Source: an uncultured Actinoplanes sp. (GTDB lineage Bacteria; Actinomycetota; Actinomycetes; Mycobacteriales; Micromonosporaceae). Taken from it: DNA of 5,598 bases. The stretch is taken from NCBI GenBank assembly GCA_934667465.1, contig CAKUMG010000451.1, positions 1 to 5,598 on the forward strand, given 5' to 3'. Made by a program: the position numbers and the translations under genes. Position 1 is the stretch's first letter. The number at the start of each line of letters is the position of its first letter. The notes below the pieces were generated by a model. The model was not told the DNA's origin and did no database searches. It worked only from the letters and a program-made list of their open reading frames with translations. Shown piece by piece: positions 1 through 5,598 of this stretch.

Positions 1-61
1 TCGCAGTCAGGACCGGTGACTGGGGCCGGGCGCGCGGCAACGGGGGGCGGGGGACGCGAAC

Positions 62-87
62 GGCCGCCACGGTGGACCGTGGCGGCC
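62..87 (-). terminator. Hairpin terminator after livF
   Basis: An 11-bp perfect stem (62-72 with 77-87) closes a TGGA tetraloop and lies about 20 nt past the livF stop codon. In the direction of transcription it is followed by GTTCGCG, so there is no real U-tract; this is common for actinobacterial terminators. It probably ends the liv operon. The symmetric stem could also stop transcription arriving from the other side. I see no gene in the remaining bases 1-61. Confidence 0.6.
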
Positions 88-108
88 TTCTCGGTGGTGC
101 GGCGGGGA

Positions 109-918
<810 letters not shown>

Positions 919-929
919 GGTCACTCCTT
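919..929 (-). promoter_or_regulatory. livF ribosome binding site overlapping livG stop
   Basis: AAGGAG (924-929, read on the minus strand) is followed by TGACC and then GTG at 918. The livG stop codon TGA (921-923) lies inside the spacer. This favours start 918 over the GTG at 924, whose first base is the last base of the AAGGAG. Ribosomes ending livG could re-initiate directly on livF. Confidence 0.6.
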
Positions 930-1994
930 CCCCGCCGGCCCACCGGCCGGCTTGCTGCCACCGTCGGCGTCGTCCGCCGGGGTGACCGGCTTCTCGACGA
1001 CCTCACCGACGGGGGTGACCGCCGGCGTGGTGGTGGTGGTCGCGGGCGCCTCGTCGGCGACCAGCGGCGACGCGGCCGGCGAGATCACTGCCGGGTCGGC
1101 GGACGGCTCGTCGGCGGCGGACGGGTCCGGGGCGCCGTCGTGGTGCGCGCCCAGGTAGGCGTCGATCACGCGCGGGTCCGCCATGACGTCGTCCGGCGTG
1201 CCCTCGGCGATGACCTGGCCCTGCGCCATGACGATGCACCAGTCGCTGATGTCGCGGACCATGTCCATGTCGTGCTCGACGAACAGCACGGTCATGCCGT
1301 CCTCGCGCAGCGCCTTGACGTGGCCCAGCAGCGACTGCGTCAGCGCCGGGTTCACGCCGGCCATCGGCTCGTCGAGCATGACCATGTCGGGCTCGACCAT
1401 CAGCGCCCGCGCCATCTCGAGCAGCTTGCGCTGGCCGCCGGAGAGGCTGCCGGCGAAGTCCTCGCGCTTGGCGTCGAGCTTGAAGCGGGCCAGCAGCTCG
1501 TCGGCCCGCTCGGTGATCTTGGCTTCCTGGCCGCGCCAGAGCGCCGGCACCAGGGCCTGCCAGAAGGACTCGCCCTTCTGGCCGACCGCGCCGAGCCGCA
1601 TGTTGTCGATGACCGACAGGCGGTTGAGCGACTTGGTCAGCTGGAACGTGCGCACCATGCCGCGGCGGGCGACCTTGTGCGGCGGCACGCCCTGCAGCGA
1701 GGTGCCGTTGAGGTGCCACTGACCCTCGTCCGGCTGATCAAAACCGGTCAGCAGGTTGAAGAACGTGGTCTTGCCGGCACCGTTCGGGCCGATCAGGGCG
1801 GTGATGGCGCCGCGCTGGATCTCGACGTGGTCGACGTTGACGGCGGTCAGGCCGCCGAAGCGCCGGACCACCTTGTCGGCGACCAGGATCGGGTCGGGCT
1901 TCTTGGCACCGGGCACCCGCGGAACGTCGCGCAGTGCCGCCGTGGCCCGCTCGCGGGCGGTCGCGCCCTCGCGCGTGGTCGGTTCACCGGGCAT
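921..1994 (-). CDS. livG: Branched-chain amino acid ABC transporter ATP-binding protein LivG
   Basis: This is the second ATPase of the importer and would pair with LivF beneath the LivH/LivM permeases. Of 357 residues, about 35-283 form the ABC domain: Walker A GPNGAGKTT (69-77), Q-loop Gln118 (RTFQ), signature LSGGQ (184-188), Walker B ending MLDEP (to 210) and switch His241 in VEHDMDMV. The extended segment between the Q-loop and the signature, and the C-terminal YLGAHH, fit LivG. E. coli LivG has 255 residues; the surplus is a charged N-terminal stretch of ~33 residues and a Pro/Ala/Thr/Asp-rich tail (about 284-357) that looks disordered. The ATG at 1994 is supported by a near-perfect AAGGAGGT 8 nt upstream. 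The gene start overlaps the livM end by 11 nt, which implies translational coupling. Confidence 0.94.
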   Translation of the reverse strand: MPGEPTTREGATARERATAALRDVPRVPGAKKPDPILVADKVVRRFGGLTAVNVDHVEIQRGAITALIGPNGAGKTTFFNLLTGFDQPDEGQWHLNGTSLQGVPPHKVARRGMVRTFQLTKSLNRLSVIDNMRLGAVGQKGESFWQALVPALWRGQEAKITERADELLARFKLDAKREDFAGSLSGGQRKLLEMARALMVEPDMVMLDEPMAGVNPALTQSLLGHVKALREDGMTVLFVEHDMDMVRDISDWCIVMAQGQVIAEGTPDDVMADPRVIDAYLGAHHDGAPDPSAADEPSADPAVISPAASPLVADEAPATTTTTPAVTPVGEVVEKPVTPADDADGGSKPAGGPAGKE

Positions 1995-2973
1995 CGAGCA
2001 TGACCTCCTTCTTGTCGCCGAAGATCCCCTGCGGGCGGAAGATGAGCAGCAGGATCAGGCCCGCGCCCACCAGGATGTAGCCGACCGCGCCGGCCTGGTT
2101 CACCGTCATGATCGATTCCGGGATCGCCCCGGCCGTGACCATCGCGGGCAGCAGCGCGTTGATGAACGTCAGCAGCAGCCAGAAGATCATCGAGCCGACG
2201 ACCGGGCCGAAGACGCGGGCGGCGCCGCCGAGGATCACGATCGTGTACATGTAGAACGTGAACTCGGTGCCGTACGTGTCCGGCTGGATCGCGGCCAGCG
2301 CGAAGGCGAAGATGTACCCGCCGAACGAGCCGAGCACGCCGCCCAGGACCAGCGCCTGCATCTTGTAGAAGAAGACGCTCTTGCCCAGGCTGCGGACCGC
2401 GTCCTCGTCCTCGCGGATGGCCTTGATGACCCGGCCCCACGGGCTGCGCATCAGCAGCCAGACGATGAACACCGCGAGCGCGACGAGCAGCCAGCCGACG
2501 GTGATGACCCACAGCTCACGCGAGCTGAAGCTGATCAGCGTGGTGTTGATGCCACCCGAGTACGGGTTCAGGTCGAAGAACGACTGCGAGAAGCCCTGCA
2601 GGCCGTCGGAGCCGCCGGTCCACTCGCTGAGCGTCACCGACCGGTAGAGCATGCGGACGATCTCGGCCGCCGCGATGGTCACGATGGCCAGGTAGTCGGC
2701 CCGCAACCGCAGGGTCGGAATGCCCAGCAGCAGCGCGAGCAGGATGGTGGCGCCCACGCCGACCAGCAGGCCGACCCAGAACGGCCAGTCGAAGGTCGTG
2801 ACGGAGATGGCCATGCCGTACGCGGCCACGCCCAGGAACGCCGACTGCCCGAAGTTGAGCAGGCCGGCATAGCCGAAGTGCACGTTCAGCCCGATCGCCG
2901 CGAGCGCGTAGACGATCGTGGTCGGGCCGATCAGCGACTCCAGGGAAACGCTGAAGATCACATCCCAGTTCAT
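1984..2973 (-). CDS. livM: Branched-chain amino acid ABC transporter permease LivM
   Basis: This is an inner-membrane permease that would form the translocation pore with LivH. The 329-residue protein is almost wholly hydrophobic segments. Family landmarks are the N-terminal run GLNVHFGYAGLLNFGQSAF (28-46), the segment LRLRADYLAIVTIAAAEIVR (88-107), the cytoplasmic coupling loop GRVIKAIREDEDAVRSLG (180-197) that docks on the ATPase, and the C-terminal FRPQGIFG (312-319). There is no signal peptide or extra domain, and the length fits family members. The ATG at 2973 lies 10 nt past the livH stop. GAGGGG, which overlaps that stop codon, is the ribosome binding site with a 6-nt spacer. The end overlaps livG. 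The assignment to LivM rather than urea-type UrtC rests on the operon and overall resemblance and is not proof of substrate. Confidence 0.93.
   Translation of the reverse strand: MNWDVIFSVSLESLIGPTTIVYALAAIGLNVHFGYAGLLNFGQSAFLGVAAYGMAISVTTFDWPFWVGLLVGVGATILLALLLGIPTLRLRADYLAIVTIAAAEIVRMLYRSVTLSEWTGGSDGLQGFSQSFFDLNPYSGGINTTLISFSSRELWVITVGWLLVALAVFIVWLLMRSPWGRVIKAIREDEDAVRSLGKSVFFYKMQALVLGGVLGSFGGYIFAFALAAIQPDTYGTEFTFYMYTIVILGGAARVFGPVVGSMIFWLLLTFINALLPAMVTAGAIPESIMTVNQAGAVGYILVGAGLILLLIFRPQGIFGDKKEVMLDAR
2003..2010 (-). promoter_or_regulatory. livG Shine-Dalgarno sequence
   Basis: AAGGAGGT on the minus strand lies inside the last livM codons, 8 nt before the livG ATG at 1994. It is the strongest ribosome binding site in the operon and fixes the livG start. 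It may raise LivG synthesis independently of coupling. Confidence 0.75.
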
Positions 2974-2983
2974 CGGTCGCCCC

Positions 2984-4270
2984 TCATCCGATCCGCTCGC
3001 GGCGGCCCAGGATGCCCTGCGGCCGGACGAGGATGACGATGATCAGCACCGCGAGGGCGCCGACGTTCTTGAGCTCCGTGGGGATCCACAGCGTCGACAC
3101 CTGGGTGGCGAGGCCGATGATCAGGCTGCCGATCAGCGCGCCGAACGCCGTGCCGAGACCGCCGAGGGTGACGGCGGCGAAGACGAGCAGCAGGATTTGG
3201 AAGCCCATCTGGTAGTTGACGCCCTGGAAGATGCCGAGCATGACACCGCTGAGCGCGGCGAGCGCGCCACCGATGGTCCACACCAGGCGGATCACGGCGT
3301 CGACGTTGATGCCGGAGGCGGCGGCCAGCGACGGGTTGGTCGACACCGCCCGGGTCGCCTTGCCGAGCCGCGTCTTGACCAGCGCCAGCGACACCGCGAC
3401 CAGGAACACGATCGCGATCGCGTCGATGATCAGGTTCTTCGGCGCGACGCTGATCGGGCCGAGGTCGATGCCGGGCTGGGCCACGTAGTCGGTGTACTGC
3501 CGGGTCTCGCCGCGGAACCAGTACAGGTTGACGTACCGCAGGGTGAGCGCCAGGCCGATCGAGATGATCATCATGCCGACCAGGCCCGTGCGGCGTTGCC
3601 GCAGCCAGCCCCAGAAGAAGCGGTCCTGGAACCAGCCGAACGCGCCACCGAGCACCACCGCGATGATCGCGGCCACCACGACCGGCAGCCCCACGATGAC
3701 GTTGAAGACGAACGCCATCAGGGCGCCAAAGGTGATCAGCTCACCGTGCGCGAAGTTCGTGAGACCCATCGTGCCGAAGATCAGCGACAGCCCGAGCGCC
3801 GCGAGGGCGATCATCAGGCCGATGTGAATCCCGGTGTAGACCAGGTCCACCACCCGCTCGAAGGTGCCGGGGCTGTTGGACTCCGCCGGGGCCGTGCCGG
3901 CGGCTTGCTCCGGGCCGAGCGGGAACAGCGCGGTCCGCACCGCACCCGCGAAGACCTGCAGGTCCAGGCTCGGGCGGTTGTTCAACAGCACGACGCCCTG
4001 CGGCAGGGTCGCGACGTCGAGCTCGACCTTGTACGTGCCGGCCTCGGGCACGCCCACGGACCACTTGCCATCGGCTCCCGAAGTAGCTCGGTCGACCTCC
4101 TGGCCAGCCTGACTGGAAACCTTGATCGTCACGCCGGCGACCGGCTGGCTCTGACTGCCCAAGGTGCCCTGCAGCCCGGCACCGTCGGCGCGGGCGCTCG
4201 TGGCGCCTACGCCGAGGGCGAAGAGCATGCTTGCCAGGAAGGCCGTGACCATCATCACGGCTCTACGCAA
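2984..4270 (-). CDS. livH: LivH-type permease with secreted N-terminal Ig-like domain
   Basis: This is the first gene of the operon and the partner permease of LivM. With the TTG start at 4270 it has 428 residues, against about 300 for ordinary LivH. Residues 1-28 form a Sec signal peptide: MRR n-region, hydrophobic core AFLASMLFALGVGA, then SARA before Asp29. Residues ~32-115 look like a carboxypeptidase-regulatory-like/Ig-like beta domain (PVAGVTIKV, then GADGKWSV and AGTYKVEL). A Pro/Ala/Ser linker (about 118-135) leads into the permease (137-428). The permease carries GLSLIFGTMGLTNFAHGEL (160-178), the coupling loop GKATRAVSTNPSLAAASGI (303-321) and C-terminal RPQGILG. TTG is chosen because GAGGAG lies 5 nt upstream and the signal peptide then starts properly. 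The longer GTG form at 4318 has no ribosome site and puts 16 polar residues before the signal. The permease role is sure; the role of the outer domain is unknown. Confidence 0.9.
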   Translation of the reverse strand: MRRAVMMVTAFLASMLFALGVGATSARADGAGLQGTLGSQSQPVAGVTIKVSSQAGQEVDRATSGADGKWSVGVPEAGTYKVELDVATLPQGVVLLNNRPSLDLQVFAGAVRTALFPLGPEQAAGTAPAESNSPGTFERVVDLVYTGIHIGLMIALAALGLSLIFGTMGLTNFAHGELITFGALMAFVFNVIVGLPVVVAAIIAVVLGGAFGWFQDRFFWGWLRQRRTGLVGMMIISIGLALTLRYVNLYWFRGETRQYTDYVAQPGIDLGPISVAPKNLIIDAIAIVFLVAVSLALVKTRLGKATRAVSTNPSLAAASGINVDAVIRLVWTIGGALAALSGVMLGIFQGVNYQMGFQILLLVFAAVTLGGLGTAFGALIGSLIIGLATQVSTLWIPTELKNVGALAVLIIVILVRPQGILGRRERIG

Positions 4271-4275
4271 CGGTG

Positions 4276-4281
4276 CTCCTC
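4276..4281 (-). promoter_or_regulatory. livH ribosome binding site deciding a TTG start
   Basis: GAGGAG on the minus strand lies 5 nt before TTG at 4270. No comparable site precedes the GTG at 4318, and the in-frame GTG and ATG codons just downstream lie too far from this one. It is the main argument for the TTG start. Confidence 0.65.
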
Positions 4282-4361
4282 GTTGATGTTTTAGCGAATG
4301 CGGCGGGGCATGTGTCACCCCGCGACTGGCGGATCATAGCCCGCGTCACACAACATCAACG
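4281..4361. repeat. 10-bp inverted repeat flanking the livH promoter
   Basis: CGTTGATGTT at 4281-4290 and its exact reverse complement AACATCAACG at 4352-4361 are separated by 61 bp. The upstream arm contains the proposed -35 (4354-4359). The downstream arm abuts the livH GAGGAG ribosome site. This placement would suit a repressor bound at two sites. It would also suit an RNA stem in any transcript starting further upstream. No regulator is identified. Confidence 0.45.
4333..4359 (-). promoter_or_regulatory. Candidate livHMGF promoter
   Basis: On the minus strand TTGATG (4354-4359) and TATGAT (4333-4338) are separated by 15 bp. The -10 is close to the vegetative consensus; the spacer is shorter than the ideal 17. 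Transcription would start near 4326, giving a leader of about 55 nt before the TTG start. The GTG at 4318 would then sit within ten bases of the transcript end, which argues further against it. ACACA (4348-4352) and TGTGT (4365-4369) also bracket the -35. Confidence 0.45.
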
Positions 4362-4503
4362 TTCTGTGTCCAAGCCGTTATTGGGCTTTAACGACCGGGT
4401 CAACAGCGCCCCTGCCTGCGCCCTTGTCAGACTTTTTCCAGGCGCCGCGAGCAAACCTGACCGTACGCGGGCGCGTGGCGCTCCATTCCGGGCATCGGGC
4501 ACG

Positions 4504-4540
4504 GAAACGGGCCGCCGGCAAGCGCGCGGCGGCCCGTTTC
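4504..4540 (-). terminator. Hairpin terminator after pdtaR
   Basis: A perfect 14-bp GC-rich stem (4504-4517 with 4527-4540) closes a 9-nt loop and lies about 100 nt past the pdtaR stop. The outer bases of the stem are GAAAC/GTTTC, so the 3' side ends in a short T run within the stem. No gene ends from the other side, so it most likely separates pdtaR transcription from the liv promoter. Confidence 0.7.
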
Positions 4541-4641
4541 GGCGAAGCCTTACATATCCAAGGCGGCCAACGCGGCGCACCATTGTTTCGTAAGTCGTAG
4601 CCGCCAGATGACGGCAATTCGTAAGGCGCGAGCCGATGGAC

Positions 4642-5262
4642 TCAGGCGGTGGGCTCGCCCGCCTCCGGCGCCTCCGATTCGGCCAGGATCCGGTCGGCGA
4701 CCTCACGCATCGTCATCCGGTGGTCCATGGCCGTGCGCTGGATCCACTTGAACGCCTGCGGCTCGGTCATCGAGTATTTGGTCATGAGCTCGCCCTTGGC
4801 CCGCTCCACCGACTTGCGGGTCTCCAGCCGCTCGGTCAGCCCGGCGACCTCGGTCTCCAGCACCGAGATCTCCGAGTAGCGGGAGAGCGCGATCTCGATC
4901 GCCGGCACCAGGTCGGACTTCTGGAACGGCTTCACGAGGTACGCCATGGCGCCGGCCGCCCGGGCCCGCTCCACGAGATCCCGCTGGCTGAACGCGGTCA
5001 GGATCACGACGGGCGCGATCCGGCCCCCGGCGATCCGCTCCGCCGCCGCCAGCCCGTCCATGATCGGCATCTTGATGTCCAGGATGACCAGGTCGGGGCG
5101 CAGCTCCTCGGCGAGCCGGACGGCGGTCTCCCCGTCACCGGCCTCACCGACGACGTCGTACCCCTCCTCGACCAGCATCTCGGCGAGGTCGAGCCGGATC
5201 AGGGCCTCGTCCTCGGCGATCAACACCCGCCTGCGCTCGGCACTCGCCTGCGTGTCGGCCAC
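4642..5262 (-). CDS. pdtaR: PdtaR-like response regulator with ANTAR RNA-binding domain
   Basis: This is a cytoplasmic two-component response regulator that, once phosphorylated, binds RNA hairpins to prevent transcription termination. The 206 residues match the length of M. tuberculosis PdtaR (Rv1626, about 205). As I remember that protein, long runs agree, such as LTAFSQRDLVERA (88-100) and the FKWIQR region (171-176). The receiver (about 12-125) has acidic Glu17/Asp18, phospho-acceptor Asp62 in LDIKMP, switch Thr89 and Lys111 in VKPF. A short coiled linker (about 130-148) precedes the ANTAR domain (about 148-195), with ERAKGELM, Ala170-Phe171, Ala178-Met179 and the REVAD helix. The start is GTG 5262, with a modest AGGGG about 4 nt upstream. 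It stands alone with its own terminator and no kinase gene nearby; the mycobacterial partner is the histidine kinase PdtaS. All key residues are present. Confidence 0.93.
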   Translation of the reverse strand: MADTQASAERRRVLIAEDEALIRLDLAEMLVEEGYDVVGEAGDGETAVRLAEELRPDLVILDIKMPIMDGLAAAERIAGGRIAPVVILTAFSQRDLVERARAAGAMAYLVKPFQKSDLVPAIEIALSRYSEISVLETEVAGLTERLETRKSVERAKGELMTKYSMTEPQAFKWIQRTAMDHRMTMREVADRILAESEAPEAGEPTA

Positions 5263-5292
5263 GAAACCCCTACCCCCAACGATCCCGAAGTC

Positions 5293-5318
5293 GCGACACC
5301 CCGGTATCCGGGTGTCGC
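5293..5318 (-). promoter_or_regulatory. Leader hairpin upstream of pdtaR
   Basis: GCGACACC at the left and GGTGTCGC at the right, plus an inner CCGG/CCGG around TAT, form an 11-bp stem with one bulged C. It ends about 30 nt before the pdtaR GTG. A weak -10-like TACGCT (minus strand, 5326-5331) lies just upstream, without a good -35. If it is used, the transcript would begin at the hairpin. The structure might stabilise the mRNA 5' end, or be a protein-binding palindrome. I see no decisive sign for either. Confidence 0.4.
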
Positions 5319-5379
5319 CTCTGACAGCGTAGTGGGTACTCTGTGTCCTGCTCGTATCGACGTGACCTTGATGGCCACG

Positions 5380-5416
5380 ATGCGGGAGGCTCGTCCCGCA
5401 TGGGAGGGCTCATCCC
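5380..5416. repeat. Tandem pair of GGGA/TCCC hairpins
   Basis: Read on the minus strand, two adjoining imperfect copies with a 19-nt period occur: GGGATGAGCCCTCCC (5402-5416) and GGGACGAGCCTCCC (5384-5397). Each folds as a hairpin. The second has an 8-bp stem (5380-5387 with 5394-5401) and a six-base loop; the first has a 4-bp stem and a seven-base loop. They lie between pdtaR and the tRNA gene, more than 100 nt before the pdtaR start. They may be regulator sites or RNA hairpins. Confidence 0.5.
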
Positions 5417-5433
5417 CGGCGAGCTCGCGGCTG

Positions 5434-5510
5434 GTCCCCGTAGCCCAACCGGCAGAGGCAATGGTCTCAAACACCATCCAGTGTGGGTTCGAATCCCACC
5501 GGGGACACCA
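5434..5510 (+). tRNA. tRNA with CAA anticodon and class I fold (tRNA-Leu by anticodon)
   Basis: A complete 77-nt cloverleaf. The acceptor stem is GTCCCCG/CGGGGAC (5434-5440 with 5500-5506). The D-stem is a 3-bp GCC/GGC with an 11-nt loop containing GG. The anticodon stem is ATGGT/ACCAT (5461-5465 with 5473-5477) around loop CTCAAAC, which gives anticodon CAA at 5468-5470. The variable loop has 5 nt (CCAGT). The T-arm is GTGGG/CCCAC with loop TTCGAAT. The discriminator is A5507 and CCA (5508-5510) is encoded. CAA reads the leucine codon UUG, but bacterial tRNA-Leu normally has a long variable arm and about 85 nt, so the amino acid charged is uncertain. Just upstream is a perfect palindrome GCGAGCTCGC (5419-5428). 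I find no convincing tRNA promoter. Confidence 0.88.
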
Positions 5511-5513
5511 GAT

Positions 5514-5598
5514 TCCTGCGCTCCTGCGCTCCTGCGCTCCTGCGCTCCTGCGCTCCTGCGCTCCTGCGCTCCTGCGCTCCTGCGCTCCTGCGCTCCTG
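5514..5598. repeat. Perfect 8-bp tandem repeat (TCCTGCGC)n
   Basis: The unit TCCTGCGC repeats without a mismatch for 85 bp, about 10.6 copies, starting 3 nt after the tRNA CCA end and running to the window edge. The true length is therefore unknown. The period is not a multiple of three. Read as protein it would give an open eight-residue repeat (LLRSCAPA), but no start codon or ribosome site supports coding. It may be a slippage-prone simple repeat lying in the tRNA 3' trailer, or an assembly-limited contig end. Confidence 0.9.

Larger units (their letters stand above)
4271..4641. other. Intergenic region between pdtaR and livH
   Basis: This 371-bp gap between two minus-strand genes holds the pdtaR terminator hairpin (4504-4540), the livH promoter (4333-4359), a 10-bp inverted repeat around it, and the livH ribosome site. 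A second -35-like TTGACC on the minus strand (4398-4403) has only a poor -10 (TAACGG) 17 nt on. Just past the pdtaR stop, CTTACGAA occurs twice on the minus strand (4585-4592 and 4618-4625), of unknown meaning. Reading frames crossing the gap resemble nothing I recognise, and I see no livK gene here. Confidence 0.7.

Noticed and set aside
2918..4294. Long plus-strand open frame (458 codons) opposite livH, with similar long frames at 1756-3036, 1140-2003 and 16-1158
   Set aside because: They run antisense to well-recognised transporter genes. Their translations are Arg/Asp/Gln/His-rich low-complexity sequence without family motifs, the usual shadow of high-GC codon bias.
4291..4311. Tiny minus-strand frame MPRRIR ending in TAA in the livH leader, considered as a leader peptide
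   Set aside because: Only six residues with one Ile and no Leu or Val run, so it does not look like an attenuator peptide. The upstream GGGGTG is a weak ribosome site.
4356..4706. Minus-strand open frames in the pdtaR-livH gap, including 4378-4617
   Set aside because: They overlap the pdtaR end and run through the terminator hairpin. The translations are Arg/Pro-rich, with no recognisable domain and no good ribosome site.
5434..5598. tRNA gene as an integration site of a mobile element
   Set aside because: No repeated tRNA 3' end, integrase gene or composition change is visible; the octamer array alone is not evidence of an attachment site.
5514..5598. Octamer array as a CRISPR array
   Set aside because: The repeats are contiguous 8-mers with no spacers.

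Overview
The window is high-GC DNA from an actinobacterium. PdtaR is closely similar to the mycobacterial protein as I remember it, GTG and TTG starts are frequent, and the terminator hairpins lack U-tracts. Together with the gene order this suggests an actinomycete, possibly Micromonosporaceae or a relative; the genus is an inference.

From left to right, positions 109-4270 hold a tightly packed minus-strand operon transcribed livH > livM > livG > livF. It encodes both permeases and both ATPases of a branched-chain amino acid (HAAT/Liv family) ABC importer. The genes overlap or lie within 10 nt of each other, each has a clear Shine-Dalgarno sequence, and a hairpin follows livF. The substrate-binding protein gene (livK) is absent from the visible part of the locus. 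LivH carries a Sec signal peptide and an extracytoplasmic Ig-like/carboxypeptidase-regulatory-like domain in front of its permease domain. LivG and LivF carry extra tails. The gap at 4271-4641 holds a pdtaR terminator hairpin and a livH promoter with an inverted repeat around it.

Positions 4642-5262 (minus strand) encode a PdtaR-type response regulator: a receiver domain followed by an ANTAR RNA-binding domain. Its upstream region (5263-5433) has a leader hairpin and a tandem pair of near-identical GGGA/TCCC hairpins.

On the plus strand, 5434-5510 is a complete tRNA gene with encoded CCA and anticodon CAA (leucine UUG codon). It has a short, class I variable loop, whereas normal bacterial tRNA-Leu has a long one. 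Three bases after it a perfect 8-bp tandem repeat begins (more than 10 copies) and runs off the window.

The transporter imports amino acids using LivG/LivF ATP hydrolysis, once a binding protein encoded elsewhere delivers substrate. PdtaR would act after transcription as an RNA-binding antiterminator under a histidine kinase not seen here. Most of the window is ordinary conserved actinobacterial housekeeping. The unusual parts are the tRNA, the adjoining repeat, the LivH fusion and the small intergenic repeats.
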